DNA of 64,000 bases. Source: Zancudomyces culisetae (lineage: Eukaryota > Kickxellomycota > Harpellomycetes > Harpellales > Legeriomycetaceae). The stretch lies in NCBI GenBank assembly GCA_001969505.1, contig LSSK01000016.1, positions 1-64,000 of the forward strand. Direction: 5' to 3'. Below, piece after piece: positions 23,277-35,100 of this stretch (the stretch's first letter is position 1; every line of letters begins with the position of its first letter). The translations under genes and the position numbers were made by a program. Below the pieces are notes generated by a model, which searched no databases, was not told the origin of the DNA, and saw nothing but the letters and a program-made list of their open reading frames with translations.

Positions 23277-23849
23277 ATCCGAATTGATAAATAACCTAAA
23301 CCCGAGTTCTTTTTTCAAAAATTGGCCACACAAATGCATCAATTTTTACATTTTCAGGTAAATCTAAAACCTGTTCTAGACTTTGTTACATACACCCTTG
23401 AGTAGTTGGTAAACCATAATATCGGAATTATCTAATATATCTTTTGCAGATGAAATGACGTGTTGGTACTGGAATATATCCAAAACGCTATGAACTGAAA
23501 TTCCGTAACGAAATGAACAAAAGTGTGTTCCTATCCAATACATGATCCAACTACTGTATTGTGCTGTTATATGTGTTAGTAGTTGGCTATAGTATAACAT
23601 GTATGTTAATTTGGTCGAGTATTTGACTCGGTACAATTGAAAATATTTTTTTGGGTGTTTGGTTTATTGAGCTTTCGGAGTCTCGCTTTGTTTAGAATTG
23701 CTTTTAGAAAAGTTAGTTACTACCGGCATTCCTAGAATATTACTTGGTGTGGAGTGCAAATACAGCATATACCCACTGCTCCAGAGTTTTGAGTTTTGAG
23801 TTTTGAGCTTTGAGTTTTAGTTTTAGTTTTAGTTTTAGTTTTAACAGTA
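23277..23849 (+). repeat. Right copy of duplicated 573-bp segment
   Basis: This is the second copy of 22533-23105, starting exactly at the end of the N gap and ending in the same low-complexity GAGTTTT/AGTTTT tract. Unique sequence follows. Confidence 0.95.
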
Positions 23850-24447
23850 CAGTTGATAACATGACTAAAAGATACTTTTACCATTATTGGGACAGTTCAA
23901 ACTAAAAATGATAAAGCCTAGTGAAAAAATATTTGGTTTGGTTATTCATCTAGAAAAAATAGATATCCAGATTCCAAAGAACTATTGGGTATTTGTTTAC
24001 ATTTGAACAATGATTCAGCCTCAAGTATATAAATGAAATTGTGGATTCTGGAATACACAATATAGAACAAAAACCTTGAATATAATAGGCAAGGCGACGC
24101 ATATCCAGACAATAAACAGTCCAAGGAAGTTAAGAACTTTGTTATGCAGTTCAGATTATTTTGGGTACTCACCAGTGGCATCCACAGAATGGTGATCCAT
24201 TTTTTTTTATACGAAAAAGGGGCCAATAAGTTACCAAAAATTAGCTAACACGGGTTTGAGTCAAAAAAAAAGGAGGCAAAAAAAAAACTGTGCTAGTTTG
24301 AATACATGCTCTAAACAATACAAGCAAATACGTTTTGGAGTCATGTTTATATGTGCTGTAGGAATACCTTTGTTTAATATTTACAAATAACTAGTTCATT
24401 TAGTTGCGCAAATATGATATGCTAACAGTAACACGAGAAAAAACACG

Positions 24448-26241
24448 ATGGAAAAGCACACGTATTACGCACTAATGCTCGCCAAACAGGTCCTTACTGA
24501 TTGGGTAATTATAGGAATCGGACAGAGTGTGACCTTCAGTTTACTCCACCAACACATACAACTGGTTTTAGGACTTGTGCTGGATGGAATTATAATTATA
24601 CGGGTTATATGCTTGGTATGGTGCAATTCTGTGAAGGAGCGAAGTGAAGGAGATACCTATAATTATACCTTAAATGCAACATATACAGAAGCACTTGTTA
24701 TAGTATGTTTGAGTATAATAAGTAGTAGAATATTGATACGAGGAATCAAAAAAAAAGTTATCGAAAATATGCAGAGTCAAAAGCGGGGAGTGGTGAAAGT
24801 TCGGGAGCTTGAGGAGGTACTAAAGGAGGGTGCACAGTTTGAAGGAACAGTATCGAGTAGGAGTGGAGAAAAAGGTAGTACAGAGGTATTGAAGCTTGAA
24901 GACCCTACACAACTCAATCATAAAGTATTTTTGTCAACAGGATATGCAGGGGATAAGATGTTTGTAATAGGGGGGAAGTTTATGAGGGAGTTTATAAGCC
25001 TTCCAGCAAAGATTTTTAATGTATCAAGAATATACTTTACAGGATTAGGATTGTATTATGCGGTATGCCTGGAGAATGAGGCGGGGAAATATAAAAGATA
25101 TGGAATGCTTTTTTCATATTTTATATCAAAGATAGATTTACCGGAATCAATAGATACATGCCAAGACGCAATCGCACGAATAATTAATTATGAAGTTAGT
25201 AAATATATAAAAAACAAAGATACTGGGGCAGCAATATTTAATGTTGAAGGGATGTTGAGGAATATAGTTTTGTATGCGTTATTACTTCGGTATTTTGGGA
25301 AAATGGGTATAGTGAATCATCAACTGTTTCAAACAATCAAGAACTTTACATCTAAGCCAGTATTTCCTTCAAAATACAATTGGGTTAAGGCAGCGATATT
25401 CAAATACAGGTTTATCCGAGAGAATTATTTGACAAAGTATTTAGAAACAGCAGTTCTACTTTGCACAAACCACCTGAAACGGACACTACCGCGAGATTTA
25501 GTACAATTTTTAGCTTCAAACAAGGAGTGGTTTGATCAAAAGGATGCACATATTATTTCATATTCGCTATTGCTGGTATTAAGAACGGGAGTAGATTTAT
25601 GTTCGCCCAGGTTGTACGGGGCTCTTACAGAGCTATCGCTACGCAAAGATGTATTATTAGAGTTACGAAAGGAGCAAGAAGATATAATGGCGAAGTACGG
25701 ATCCGATTTAAAGTACGCACAGTTGGATCAAATGGTTTATCTAGATGCATTCATTAAAGAAGTTTGTAGATTATCAGCTTCAGCAAGATTTCTATTTCGT
25801 AGAGCAAATTGCGATATTACGTTATCTAATGGAGTTACTATACCTAAAGGCGGATATGCAACATTTAATATGCATTCGTACAATAGAACACATTCGTTTT
25901 TTGGAAAAAACTCGGCAGAGTTTGATTATAAGAGACACATCCGAGCGGGCGCATCACTCAGCGACTGCTCTCCTTATAATTTAATATGGAGTGCGGGACC
26001 TAGGATCTGTGTTGCACGAGAATATGCGGTAGCGATTTTAAAAACAATACTGGCAATATTCATTCGAAACTATTCTATTGAGAATCTGCTAAAACCGCCT
26101 AAAGGATGTGGATACACTCCGCTTGATTTCAAACTTGGGGCATTCGGGCTTTATTTAGAAAGGCTAGATGGCCAAAAAAACAAAGCAAAGCATGCAGCTA
26201 AAGGTACTTCTAAGAAGAATAGAGCAAAAGTTGAAAAGTAA
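24448..26241 (+). CDS. Divergent cytochrome P450
   Basis: The single frame has 597 residues and a hydrophobic N terminus (about residues 12-55) that would anchor it in the ER membrane. The helix-K ExxR motif is present as E438-V-C-R441. It is followed by the usual beta region (FLFRRANCDITLSNG, TIPKGG, HSYNRTH). The haem-ligand loop reads W-S-A-G-P-R-I-C521-V-A, where the family consensus is F-x-x-G-x-R-x-C-x-G: the Cys and Arg are kept, but the first Phe is Trp and the Gly after Cys is Ala. The helix-I region near residues 379-386 (RTGVDLCS) lacks the usual acid/Thr oxygen-activation pair. A basic Lys-rich tail ends the protein. The substrate cannot be told. It could be an active but unusual enzyme or a non-canonical member. 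It stands alone beside the gene-poor region, with no biosynthetic cluster. Confidence 0.85.
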   Translation: MEKHTYYALMLAKQVLTDWVIIGIGQSVTFSLLHQHIQLVLGLVLDGIIIIRVICLVWCNSVKERSEGDTYNYTLNATYTEALVIVCLSIISSRILIRGIKKKVIENMQSQKRGVVKVRELEEVLKEGAQFEGTVSSRSGEKGSTEVLKLEDPTQLNHKVFLSTGYAGDKMFVIGGKFMREFISLPAKIFNVSRIYFTGLGLYYAVCLENEAGKYKRYGMLFSYFISKIDLPESIDTCQDAIARIINYEVSKYIKNKDTGAAIFNVEGMLRNIVLYALLLRYFGKMGIVNHQLFQTIKNFTSKPVFPSKYNWVKAAIFKYRFIRENYLTKYLETAVLLCTNHLKRTLPRDLVQFLASNKEWFDQKDAHIISYSLLLVLRTGVDLCSPRLYGALTELSLRKDVLLELRKEQEDIMAKYGSDLKYAQLDQMVYLDAFIKEVCRLSASARFLFRRANCDITLSNGVTIPKGGYATFNMHSYNRTHSFFGKNSAEFDYKRHIRAGASLSDCSPYNLIWSAGPRICVAREYAVAILKTILAIFIRNYSIENLLKPPKGCGYTPLDFKLGAFGLYLERLDGQKNKAKHAAKGTSKKNRAKVEK

Positions 26242-26386
26242 ACTTACAATTTTTAGAAAAAAGAAAAGGTAAAATAGATAGACGTTTAGAAATTTTGGTA
26301 TCAGTTTGTGTGTATATAAACAGAGCAGTCGTGTAAAATATGTTTAATAGCTAATATTTCGAATTCACTATAACTTTTGAGATGAG

Positions 26387-27016
26387 TTATTTTTCACTAG
26401 ATATTAAAGTGTCCAAGATTTTTGAATAGTTTTCTACAATGGTTTGGCATCTCCGCTCGCTGGCCAAGATCGGAAGAATTTGGGCCAATAGCTTCCGCTT
26501 TGGAATACCCAGCAGCGAACAAGCCCAAGAATGTAGGCCTGACTGTGACAGTTCAGATTGTTGAGAGGTGGTGTTCATGGACCCAGAAGATATGGGAAGT
26601 GTTTCAGTAGTACTTTCTTTACAGGTTGGTGGAGAATTGATAGGATTGATAGATTTGGCAGAGTTGGCAGAGTTGGTAGTTGTAGGGCTCGTAATAGTCG
26701 AGTATGATGATGAAGCTAACAATCCTTTGGTATTTGGTGGGCCTAATAAATCACTACACAAGGCTGAAATCCGTTCGGCGGAACCATTTGTAGCAAGCCA
26801 ACGCGCATAGAGGTTTAACCAATAGACCATTTCTTCAGGACAACCGAATGCCTTGCTATTTAGGTACTGCGATTCTACATGGCTTAGGGTTAATTCATCA
26901 GTGGTTTTCCTATCTAAAGTGGATTCGTGCTCAATAGCCGTATCCAGAGTGTGTGAATGGTTCAATAGGCCAGCTAGTTGGTATGCTGAAAATTGGCTGT
27001 TCCTAGCGAACCGTCC
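26387..27016 (-). CDS. Isolated HIRA-type C-terminal domain, 5' end unresolved
   Basis: The minus-strand frame is open for 210 codons between an in-frame TGA (27019-27017) and the stop at 26387, with no ATG at a sensible place; the first upstream ATG overlaps that TGA. The translation matches the C-terminal Hira domain of Hir/HIRA histone-chaperone subunits: LSHVESQYLNSKAFG, VYWLNLYARWLATNG, ALCSDLLGP, then LLGIPKRKLLAQILPILASE. A Ser/Thr-rich insert splits the domain. Full HIRA proteins carry seven WD40 repeats before this region, and none exist here: the mitochondrial SerRS gene starts only 397 bp away on the other strand. It may be a surviving fragment, or a small gene with an unseen first exon (possible acceptors near 26988 and 27001). 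The motifs look intact, which argues for selection. I cannot decide between the two. Confidence 0.6.
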   Translation of the reverse strand, partial: GRFARNSQFSAYQLAGLLNHSHTLDTAIEHESTLDRKTTDELTLSHVESQYLNSKAFGCPEEMVYWLNLYARWLATNGSAERISALCSDLLGPPNTKGLLASSSYSTITSPTTTNSANSAKSINPINSPPTCKESTTETLPISSGSMNTTSQQSELSQSGLHSWACSLLGIPKRKLLAQILPILASERRCQTIVENYSKILDTLISSEK

Positions 27017-27412
27017 TCATGTCAACTACTTGTTCCTTATATATTTATTTGTTTTTAGCTTATGAGATATTCATCTATTGTGTATTTTAGAAGAGTTCAG
27101 ATTTTAAAAGCATTACACAACAGTATACTTAACCATATTTAACAAATTAATAAAAGATTGAATTTGCTACTGATTATCGAACAATCACAACATCGTTAAT
27201 ATTATCATTTTTGATTAGAACCATTTTGATTTGCTAATCATAAATATTATTTTTTTTGCATTTGCATTTAGAGGTTGCAAGAACCGATAAAAACATGCAC
27301 AGTATTTGATATATAAAACTTGATAACCATATTTACTAATCCTACAATTTATCATTAGCACACAAATAATTTATCTTCCGACGGATAGTGGTGGGAGAAT
27401 CATATTACATAC
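27017..27412. other. Short divergent intergenic region
   Basis: These 396 bp separate the HIRA-type fragment (minus) from the mitochondrial SerRS gene (plus). The sequence is AT-rich with no long frame. Any first exon or promoter for the HIRA-type fragment must lie here or overlap SerRS. Confidence 0.6.
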
Positions 27413-29506
27413 ATGCAACAAGTTTCAAGATTGAAACCAAGAGTGCCAACCAAAGGTAAATTTAATTTACAGCCATGCTTTACTTACACAGATTTAATGC
27501 CATAACACAAGATTACATATGTACTTTCAGGCTGGACCTCGATAGGACTATGGGATATAAACAAATCGATATCGAAATTCCGTAGGGGCTATTCTATCGA
27601 TTACAGGTATTTGAGAAATAATCTAACACAGATTCTTGAAAATGCCAAGGCTCGGAACGTGTTAGAATGTGATCCGGCCTTGGTCGTTCAGCTACACGAT
27701 CTATATCGCACGCACGCTAAACGAGTTAACGAGCTAAGACAGGAGTTGAATACAGTTAGCAAGGGGATTCAGCAAACAAGTAGGGGAAAAAATCAAACTT
27801 GTATTGAAGAGATCAAAGTGCGAGCTCAGGAAATCAAGCGGGATATTAAAGTGACAGAGGATCAAATGAGACAGATTGAGTACGATATGGAGGAGCAGGC
27901 TAAACTAATTCCTAATATCACAGATCCGACGACACCGGCTGGGAAGGACGACAGTGATGCGACGGTCGTGGAACAGATTATCAAAACAGAGAAGAGTTTT
28001 ACTGAGAGCCTAGTTGACCAACAAGAAATTACCTCCAAGATAGAGAGTAAAGATATAAACAGAGATGGAAATAAGGATAGTACTAGGATAGAGCCACATA
28101 AGTATCGGGATAATGCGGAATTGTGTACGCTACTACAGATAGCCGATTTCAACCGCGCTGCCAAGGTTAGTGGAAGCAAGTTCCATTATTTGATAAACGA
28201 AGGTGCGATTCTTGAACAGGCCTTGATCCAGTACAGCTTACAGTTGGCAGTCAAAAATTTTGGATTCAGGTTTTATAGTAGTATACCGGAATTAGTAAAA
28301 GAAAAGTACATCGAAGGGTGTGGGTTCAATACCAAAAAGAGTGAGGAAAGTATAGAAAAATATAGAAAGAAGATGGGTAAACTTAGAAGTAAGTATGGGA
28401 TTTGCACTGAAAACGCTGATGATATTGGAGAAATAGAGAGTGGCGGTGATAGTTATGGTGATAGCACTGGAGCTGAGCCCAGTCAGATATATCGGGTTGT
28501 GGGTAGTGTTGTTGGAGGAGAAACATCACATCAAGATGCTATAAAAGAGAGTAGTAGTGAGAATAACAAAGAGCATGGCGCAGGTGACGATCTATGTCTG
28601 ATAGCGACAGCTGAAATCCCGCTTACTGCGTATTATAGTGGGGAGATTTTACAGGTAGGAAAGCATAAAGTAAACTTGAATGGAGAACCTGGTGTTACTG
28701 GTAATAGTATTGACGATGGGGTAGACTATTTTAAAAGGGGAAAAGAGTTTAAACAAGTAATTGGCGTTACAAGCACAAACACAAACACAAGCGCGGGTGC
28801 GGGCTTAGGTGTGGCTACAGAGCTGGGAAAGCTACCGCTTGGATTGGTTGGACTGAGTCACAGTTTTCGTACAGAAGCAGGGTCACGAGGCAAGGAAACC
28901 AAGGGGTTGTATCGATTACACCAATTCACAAAGCTTGAATTGGTGATTTTGACGCCGCCCACAATTTCTATTTCGGTAGCAGCAGCACAAGAATCATCAC
29001 ATTCCAATTTAAAAGAAGAACAAGGGTATGTGATGAATGATGCATCCAAGGCGGCACTGGATTATCTCGTTTCCTTCCAACGTACACTATTCACAAATCT
29101 TGACCTAAACATCCGAATTCTTGACATGCCAACTGGGGAACTGGGCAACAGCGCATACAAGAAATATGATATCGAGGCATACCTACCAGGTTTGAAAAAA
29201 TGGGGCGAGGTTTCATCAGCAAGTAATTGTACCGATTATCAGGCAAGACGACTGGAAATTCGGTACAAATCCCATAACACTTTGATTGATAACAAAGGAA
29301 AGGGTGGAAAAGGTGGAAAAGGTGGAAAAGGTGGTACAAGTGTAGAATATGTTCATACACTCAATGCTACTGCGTGTGCGGTACAGCGTACAATTGCAGC
29401 GATTTTGGAAACACATCAAGACCCACAGACCGGAGTGGTTGATGTACCAAAGGTTCTGTGGCCATGGATGATGGGAATCCACAAGATTTACCCAAAGACA
29501 AAATAA
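27413..29506 (+). CDS. DIA4: Mitochondrial seryl-tRNA synthetase
   Basis: CDS = 27413-27455, 27531-29506, 672 residues, with one 75-nt intron (GTAAAT ... TTTCAG). Exon 1 gives a basic, acid-free start (MQQVSRLKPRVPTKG), fitting a mitochondrial presequence. The N-terminal helical arm that grips tRNA-Ser covers about residues 40-150. Class II motif 2 is seen as LSHSFRTEAGS with HQFTKLEL, and motif 3 as NATACAVQRTIAAILE. The catalytic segment TAEIPLTAYYSGEIL is also kept. The enzyme charges mitochondrial tRNA-Ser with serine. It is longer than usual because of polar inserts at about residues 275-345 and 375-430. The convergent SDH1 gene ends 176 bp away. Confidence 0.93.
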
Positions 29507-29682
29507 GATATAATAGTTAATATAAAATGAAATACAATGCATAATTATGCGTGAATAGAGAAAGTATAAAGTAGAATTAGAACATTATAGTAGCAGAATA
29601 GAATTTATTTTATTCTTAATGATGTTTCATAAACAAATACTTAAATGTAAAAAGAGAATCGAACTCGAAACGTAAAATGAAA

Positions 29683-32120
29683 TTAGTAAACTCTCTTGAA
29701 TGGAGGAACAGGTTTACATTCGTTAGAGTCAAGAGTTTCAGAAATAACGTTACGGTATTTCAAGGTAACCTCATCGGTAACACTCTTCTGGTAAGACAAG
29801 GTATGTTTCATCCAGTTGGTATCATCACGTTCCTTGAAATCTTCACGGGCGTGGGCACCACGGGATTCCTTTCTGGCGGCAGCAGAGACAATGGTCTGGC
29901 TGGCATTGGTGAGCAGGTTGCGCAGTTCCAAGGCTTCGATCAAGTCTGAATTCCAGATCAAGCTGCGATCAAAGAGCTTGAGATCTTTGTATGTTCCACT
30001 GACCTCCTTGAGCTTGGATACACCTTCATCCATGACATCTTGGGTACGGAACACGGCGGCGTGGTCCTGCATCTCGTGTTGCATGCGGTCGCGGATCTGG
30101 GAGGTTCTGAGGCTTCCGTCGGAGGTGCGGATTTGATCAAGCTCAGCGATGGTCTGGCTACCAGTTGAAGCATCGAGGTCCTTTTGTGCTTCTTGTGGCT
30201 TGTATTTAGATTCAATGTTGTGGGCAATGGCACGACCAAATACAACCAAATCCAACAAGGAGTTGGCACCCAATCTGTTAGCACCGTGGACTGAAACACA
30301 TGCTGCTTCACCAGCTGCGTGCAAACCTGGAACTATTTCCTCCTTACCCTCTGCATTGAGACGCAATACCTCACCGGTCCATCTGGTTGGAATACCACCC
30401 ATATTGTAGTGAACTGTTGGCAATACTGGAATTGGTTCTTTTGTTACATCAACTCCTGAAAAGATAGCTGCTGTTTCAGAAATACCTGGCAGACGCTCGT
30501 GCAGAACTTCGGCTGGCAAGTGTGAAAGTTGGAGGTAGATGTGGTCCTTTCTGGGCCCAACTCCGCGGCCAGCTCGGATTTCCATTGTCATTGCTCTGGA
30601 GACAACGTCACGGGATGCAAGATCCTTGGCTGATGGTGCATATCTCTCCATAAATCGTTCACCTTCGCTGTTCACCAAGTAACCACCCTCACCTCTGGAT
30701 CCCTCAGTAATCAGACAGCCTGATCCGTAAATTCCAGTTGGATGGAATTGCACAAACTCCAAGTCCTGGAGTGGCAGTCCTGCTCTAGATACCATGGCTG
30801 TGCCGTCTCCTGTGCAGGTGTGTGCGCATGTAGCTGAGAAGTAGGCTCTTCCGTATCCTCCTGTTGCAATCACTGTGTTCTTGGCTTGGATTCTGTGCAA
30901 GACTCCGTCTTCCATATTCAATGTCATCACTCCACGACATACCCCATCTTCCATCAACAGATCCAATGCAAAGTGTTCAATGAAGAATGTAGTATCGTAT
31001 TTCAATGAGTTTCCGTACATGGTGTGCAACATAGCGTGTCCTGTTCGGTCTGCTGCTGCGCATGTTCTCACTGCTTGTCCACCCTTTCCAAAGTCCAATG
31101 ACTGTCCTCCAAATGGTCTTTGGTAGATCTTTCCGTCTTCTGTTCTTGAAAATGGCAATCCCATGTGTTCAAGCTCAATAACTACGTGTGGTGCTTCGCG
31201 TGTCATGTAGTGGATCGCGTCTTGGTCTCCCAACCAATCGCTTCCCTTCACTGTATCATACATATGCCATCTCCAATCATCCTTGGACATATTTCCCAAT
31301 GCTGCGTTGATTCCTCCTTGTGCTGCAACTGTGTGTGATCTGGTTGGGAACAGCTTGCTTACACATGCTGTTTTGAATCCTGCCATTGAAAGTCCCATAG
31401 CTGCTCTCAATCCGGCTCCTCCTGCTCCAACCACCACGGCATCATATACATGATCTACTACATCATACTTTTGGCTAAGGCTTGACTATTTACACATTTT
31501 TTAACTCTTACGTTTAGCATCGGTGTTGTTATTTTCTACATACACATATATACATACACCCCTACACCTTTCCCTCAATATCACATCTCTGTTCTATTTA
31601 AGTACTTACTGGTGCCTCTCTTGCATTTAGCTTTTGTGTTCCAACGATTTTGTAAGCTTGTCTGCTGCTGTGGAAGCCCTTGCTCTTGATAGCCTATATT
31701 TATTTACATTTACCATTATTTTCTTGAACTTTTATATTTATTTCGTACACATCAATTTTAACAATTGTGGATGTTTGCAGCAGTAGGTATATGAGTAACG
31801 AAAAAAGAGGTGTAATACATAATGCGCTAAAGATGTCTATTATATAGCTATCTTTATTAATGTTTATCTATCATGCATACCACGCTCCCCTTTTTCTCAC
31901 TCTCTGATATAAACTGGATTACAAGCTTCTTTACTTTTTCACCCCCATACGAGCTCTATGTGTCAGTTTAAGTCACCATCCCACTTGCACAATATTACTC
32001 TCACACCCATCTCCATCAGTTTACCCTTCAATACAGTTTAAATGATAGTGCTATTACCTGTGCTTGTCTGTTTGCCAGAACAGCAATTTTGCTATTGTTG
32101 TTTTGAACTCTTGAGAACAT
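29683..32120 (-). CDS. SDH1: Succinate dehydrogenase flavoprotein subunit, mitochondrial
   Basis: CDS = complement(29683-31485, 31610-31693, 32058-32120), 649 residues; introns of 124 and 364 nt, both phase 0. The first two exons encode a basic presequence (starts [20 protein letters not shown]). Exon 3 starts just before [16 protein letters not shown]. The FAD-binding GAGGAG motif is at about 69-74. SHTVAAQGG contains the His (about residue 100) that carries covalent FAD. The substrate-site motifs [23 protein letters not shown] and the catalytic Arg region SRAMTMEIR are all present. It oxidises succinate to fumarate in complex II and the TCA cycle. No coding oddity is seen; the two 5' introns are the only special feature. 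Confidence 0.98.
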
Positions 32121-35100
32121 CCTTCAAAAATCCTTTCTGTTGTTACTATTTGTGGGGGATACTGCGCTACTTGTAAATTCCCTTTTCTTTTTATTACGAA
32201 TGTAAATTATAAAAGTAAATAGAATATATTGTTAGTGCTATTCTACTTTTATGGTTATTATTTATCTATCTTGATAAATTAATTCTTTTTTTTTGTTGTC
32301 CCATTTTTTTTAACGCAAACTTGATAAATAAATTGTGGGCGTTTTTTTTTGTTTGTTTTATTTATCATTTCAATTTTACTAACGCCCGAAATTTGGTTCA
32401 AAACGGATTTTAAACCACACTACATAACACAAAACTAGATAAAAATCAGAATTTCAAAATCATTTGATTGCTTTGTGGATGTTTTCTACCTCTCATTATC
32501 TTGCATTAGGTATTATCTACATGTTCTGATTTTTTTAATTTTCAGTCAAATTTTTATCAATATCAGTATCTATATCAATACCAATATCCCTTTAAAAACC
32601 AGCCAGAGTTAAAGTCAAAATATTACAAATTACTAGTTTTTCGCATATTCAACACGATTTTACCACAAAGCCCAGTGTATAGTCAACAACTGGATGGGGA
32701 AGGAGAGTAGATGAAGAATAAATCCACAGAATCTAATATGCATCCGAAATAAAATACACCATGTGTGAAATTAGGGGCAACGGATATTGTAGATAAAGCC
32801 TTTTGTTTTGTTTTGTCTTGTTTTTTTTTCCTTTGTTCTTTGATGATATTCACTTTTTGAGCTTTTCAAGTTTTTTGATGCCCTGATTTTTTCCCCCACT
32901 TTTGCTTATCAACTTTGATAACATTTGCCTGTTATTTTTACTGTTATTCAAATATTTTTTTTATTTACTTTAATCTTACCACAACTACCCATCTTTTGAC
33001 CACTAATATGAGATTCAATTCTCATCACCAACTCATCTAAACACAGAAAAAAAGAGAGAAAAAGTCTTCCCACAAGAGTATAATAGATGTTTTTATCTCC
33101 AATACATTTCTCTATGCACTTGGGATCAATGGTATCCTTCCAAGAAATATAGCATATATTATTCTTTAACAACACACCGAATTATTAAAGCACCTTCCTC
33201 CTCCTCAGAATTACTCGCTTTTCTTGAGCGAGCTTAGTATCTAACACTTGATATGTAATACACACAACCATCACCATTCCACCTTTGCTTTCATTGTTCC
33301 TTTCTACAACTGTGTATGTTATATAGCAGTACCGAATAGGAGACAAGTCATAATTTTTGCGGGCATGTTTGATATCCAGAGTATTACAAGAAATAGCAAT
33401 CTTTTTTCCCAAACCTCCAAACCTCCAAACCTCCAAACCCTAATGTTCGCCTGATTTATCAACTGATTTTTACCACTTTGAAAATAAATAATCATCATAT
33501 TTCCTATTTACAAAGCATCAACGTGCCAAAAAAAATTTTTAATCTTAATTTGGTTTTTACAAAAAATGGTGTTAGCTTTTCTAATTTCAACTTAGCATCT
33601 TATTTTCTCATAAGACTTTCCATTGTTTTTGGTTGGTGAGAATAATGTTATCACCAACTACTAACACCGCCACTACACATCCTTATCCTTACTAGAAAGA
33701 AGTTGAATACTTCTTGTCAAATTCGCGGCAATTATCAATTCCAGTTCTTTGTTTTCTTTACTAACACACATTGCTCATATCTCGACTTATTGGTGTGCTA
33801 GATCGTTGGGTGGTATTTATTTGGCCCGATTTGATTCGACTTGGTATGGCTTCAGCTTTTTTTGGTTCAATTACCGCAAAAACATACTGGGCATAGAGTG
33901 TCCTCTAATTAATGTATTATATACTATTTGTAGTGTCCTTTTCTCCACTATGCTATTTTATGCACTATCTGTCAAAATATCAGAATTTAGTAATAGTCGG
34001 ATAATAATATAATAAAAGCTGTCCCAGAGCCCAAATCAGCTGCCATCATTTTCCTGTTAGTCCTATATCTGTGTTCATCCTCTTTCTACCTTACATCACA
34101 CTATAGTTGTATAATTCTACCCTCTCCTATATTTTTCATCTGTTTGTCCCTCGCCACCATCTGATTCGGTTTATTTGATCACACACACGAGTATTTGTAT
34201 TTATGCATTATTCCATTCTTCGCTAAATGTTATTTATTCCAGTCAAATCTTCCACTCGAGCCCCCATACCTTTAATATAAATTAAATAAACAAAAAAAAA
34301 TAGTATTTGAGGTGATGGATCAAGACATCAACTTTCACCACTAGCTTTCTCAAAATACTATTCAGTTAGCACATTATCGTATTTTTTTAATATTTTTATT
34401 TACCCTTTTCCTGATGTCATGACCTGACTCGATTTTGTGTAGTTTATTCACCTCTTTCTCCGAACAATAAAAGCAAAAACATGTGTTACATCTATCGTTC
34501 TTTATAATTTGTTTGCAAGTTACTAAAACAAAGTGAGTCTAACCACTATAGTAATTAACACTATACACATCCTCCTATATAACCACAAAAGCAATATATT
34601 TTTTATTTATACGTTTAGACAATCAGTTTTGGCTATTCCATATCACCAGTATATCACACTCTTTTTATGTATAGCATTACAAAGCCAGCTAAATCAATAA
34701 GAATCTTGGAAACTATAGGAGTAGCTTTTCTCTTAATAGTGCTCGTTTATATTTGGCCTACGCATTGGGCAGTACAGAGTTCCAAATTTGATTAAAACCA
34801 CATCATCACGTGCTGAAGCTTTTATTCGCCTTTTTCAGTTTCCTTTTCAGTTTTTAATTTCTTGTGTGTTAAGGGTAGAAAAACAAGATTACTGAGATTA
34901 TTGGCCAAGTGCAAGACGGTAAAAAAAAATTTTTTTTTCATTTCGAAATTTGCTATTTGTGAGAACTCAGGCCTAACAAAAACAATTTAGCTTTCTAGGT
35001 TACTTAAAAGAAAAACAAACAATTCGGGGATTGAGTAATTTTTCCAATTTCATTAGATCTAATCGAAAAGAAAAGTAACGATTCGAAAAGAGAAGCAGAA

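Larger units (their letters stand above)
20380..24248 (+). pseudogene. Decayed protein-coding gene of unknown family (tentative)
   Basis: The plus strand carries a chain of short coding-like fragments broken by stops and frame changes. Examples are IDNIWRELLIKLV near 20400, NVIYATTAFIDDGEVFKVD near 20450, QYDDILLPSINLVVSLNV near 20720, LFTVQLYRLGLQNKHFGSVE near 21630, GKYLDLDLNLNELDDVLK near 22370, a block ending FYIF followed by GTAAAT at 22615, and ELLLEKLVTTGIPRILLGVE near 22960. A last open stretch of 60 codons (24066-24248) contains FVMQFRLFWVLTSGIHRM and ends in TAA. A CTAAT ... TTTTGCAG signal near 22700 suggests a relic intron. I cannot name the ancestor. A working gene with many small exons is the main alternative, but the density of stops and frame changes argues for decay. 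It also contains the duplicated 573-bp segment and the assembly gap. Confidence 0.4.

Noticed and set aside
29650-29668. tRNA B-box-like sequence (minus strand gttcgattc) followed by T-run
   Set aside because: The T stem pairs at only three positions and no acceptor, D or anticodon arm can be drawn.
33749-34012. 87-codon hydrophobic frame
   Set aside because: Starts at TTG, no ATG, no recognisable family, flanked by simple intergenic sequence.
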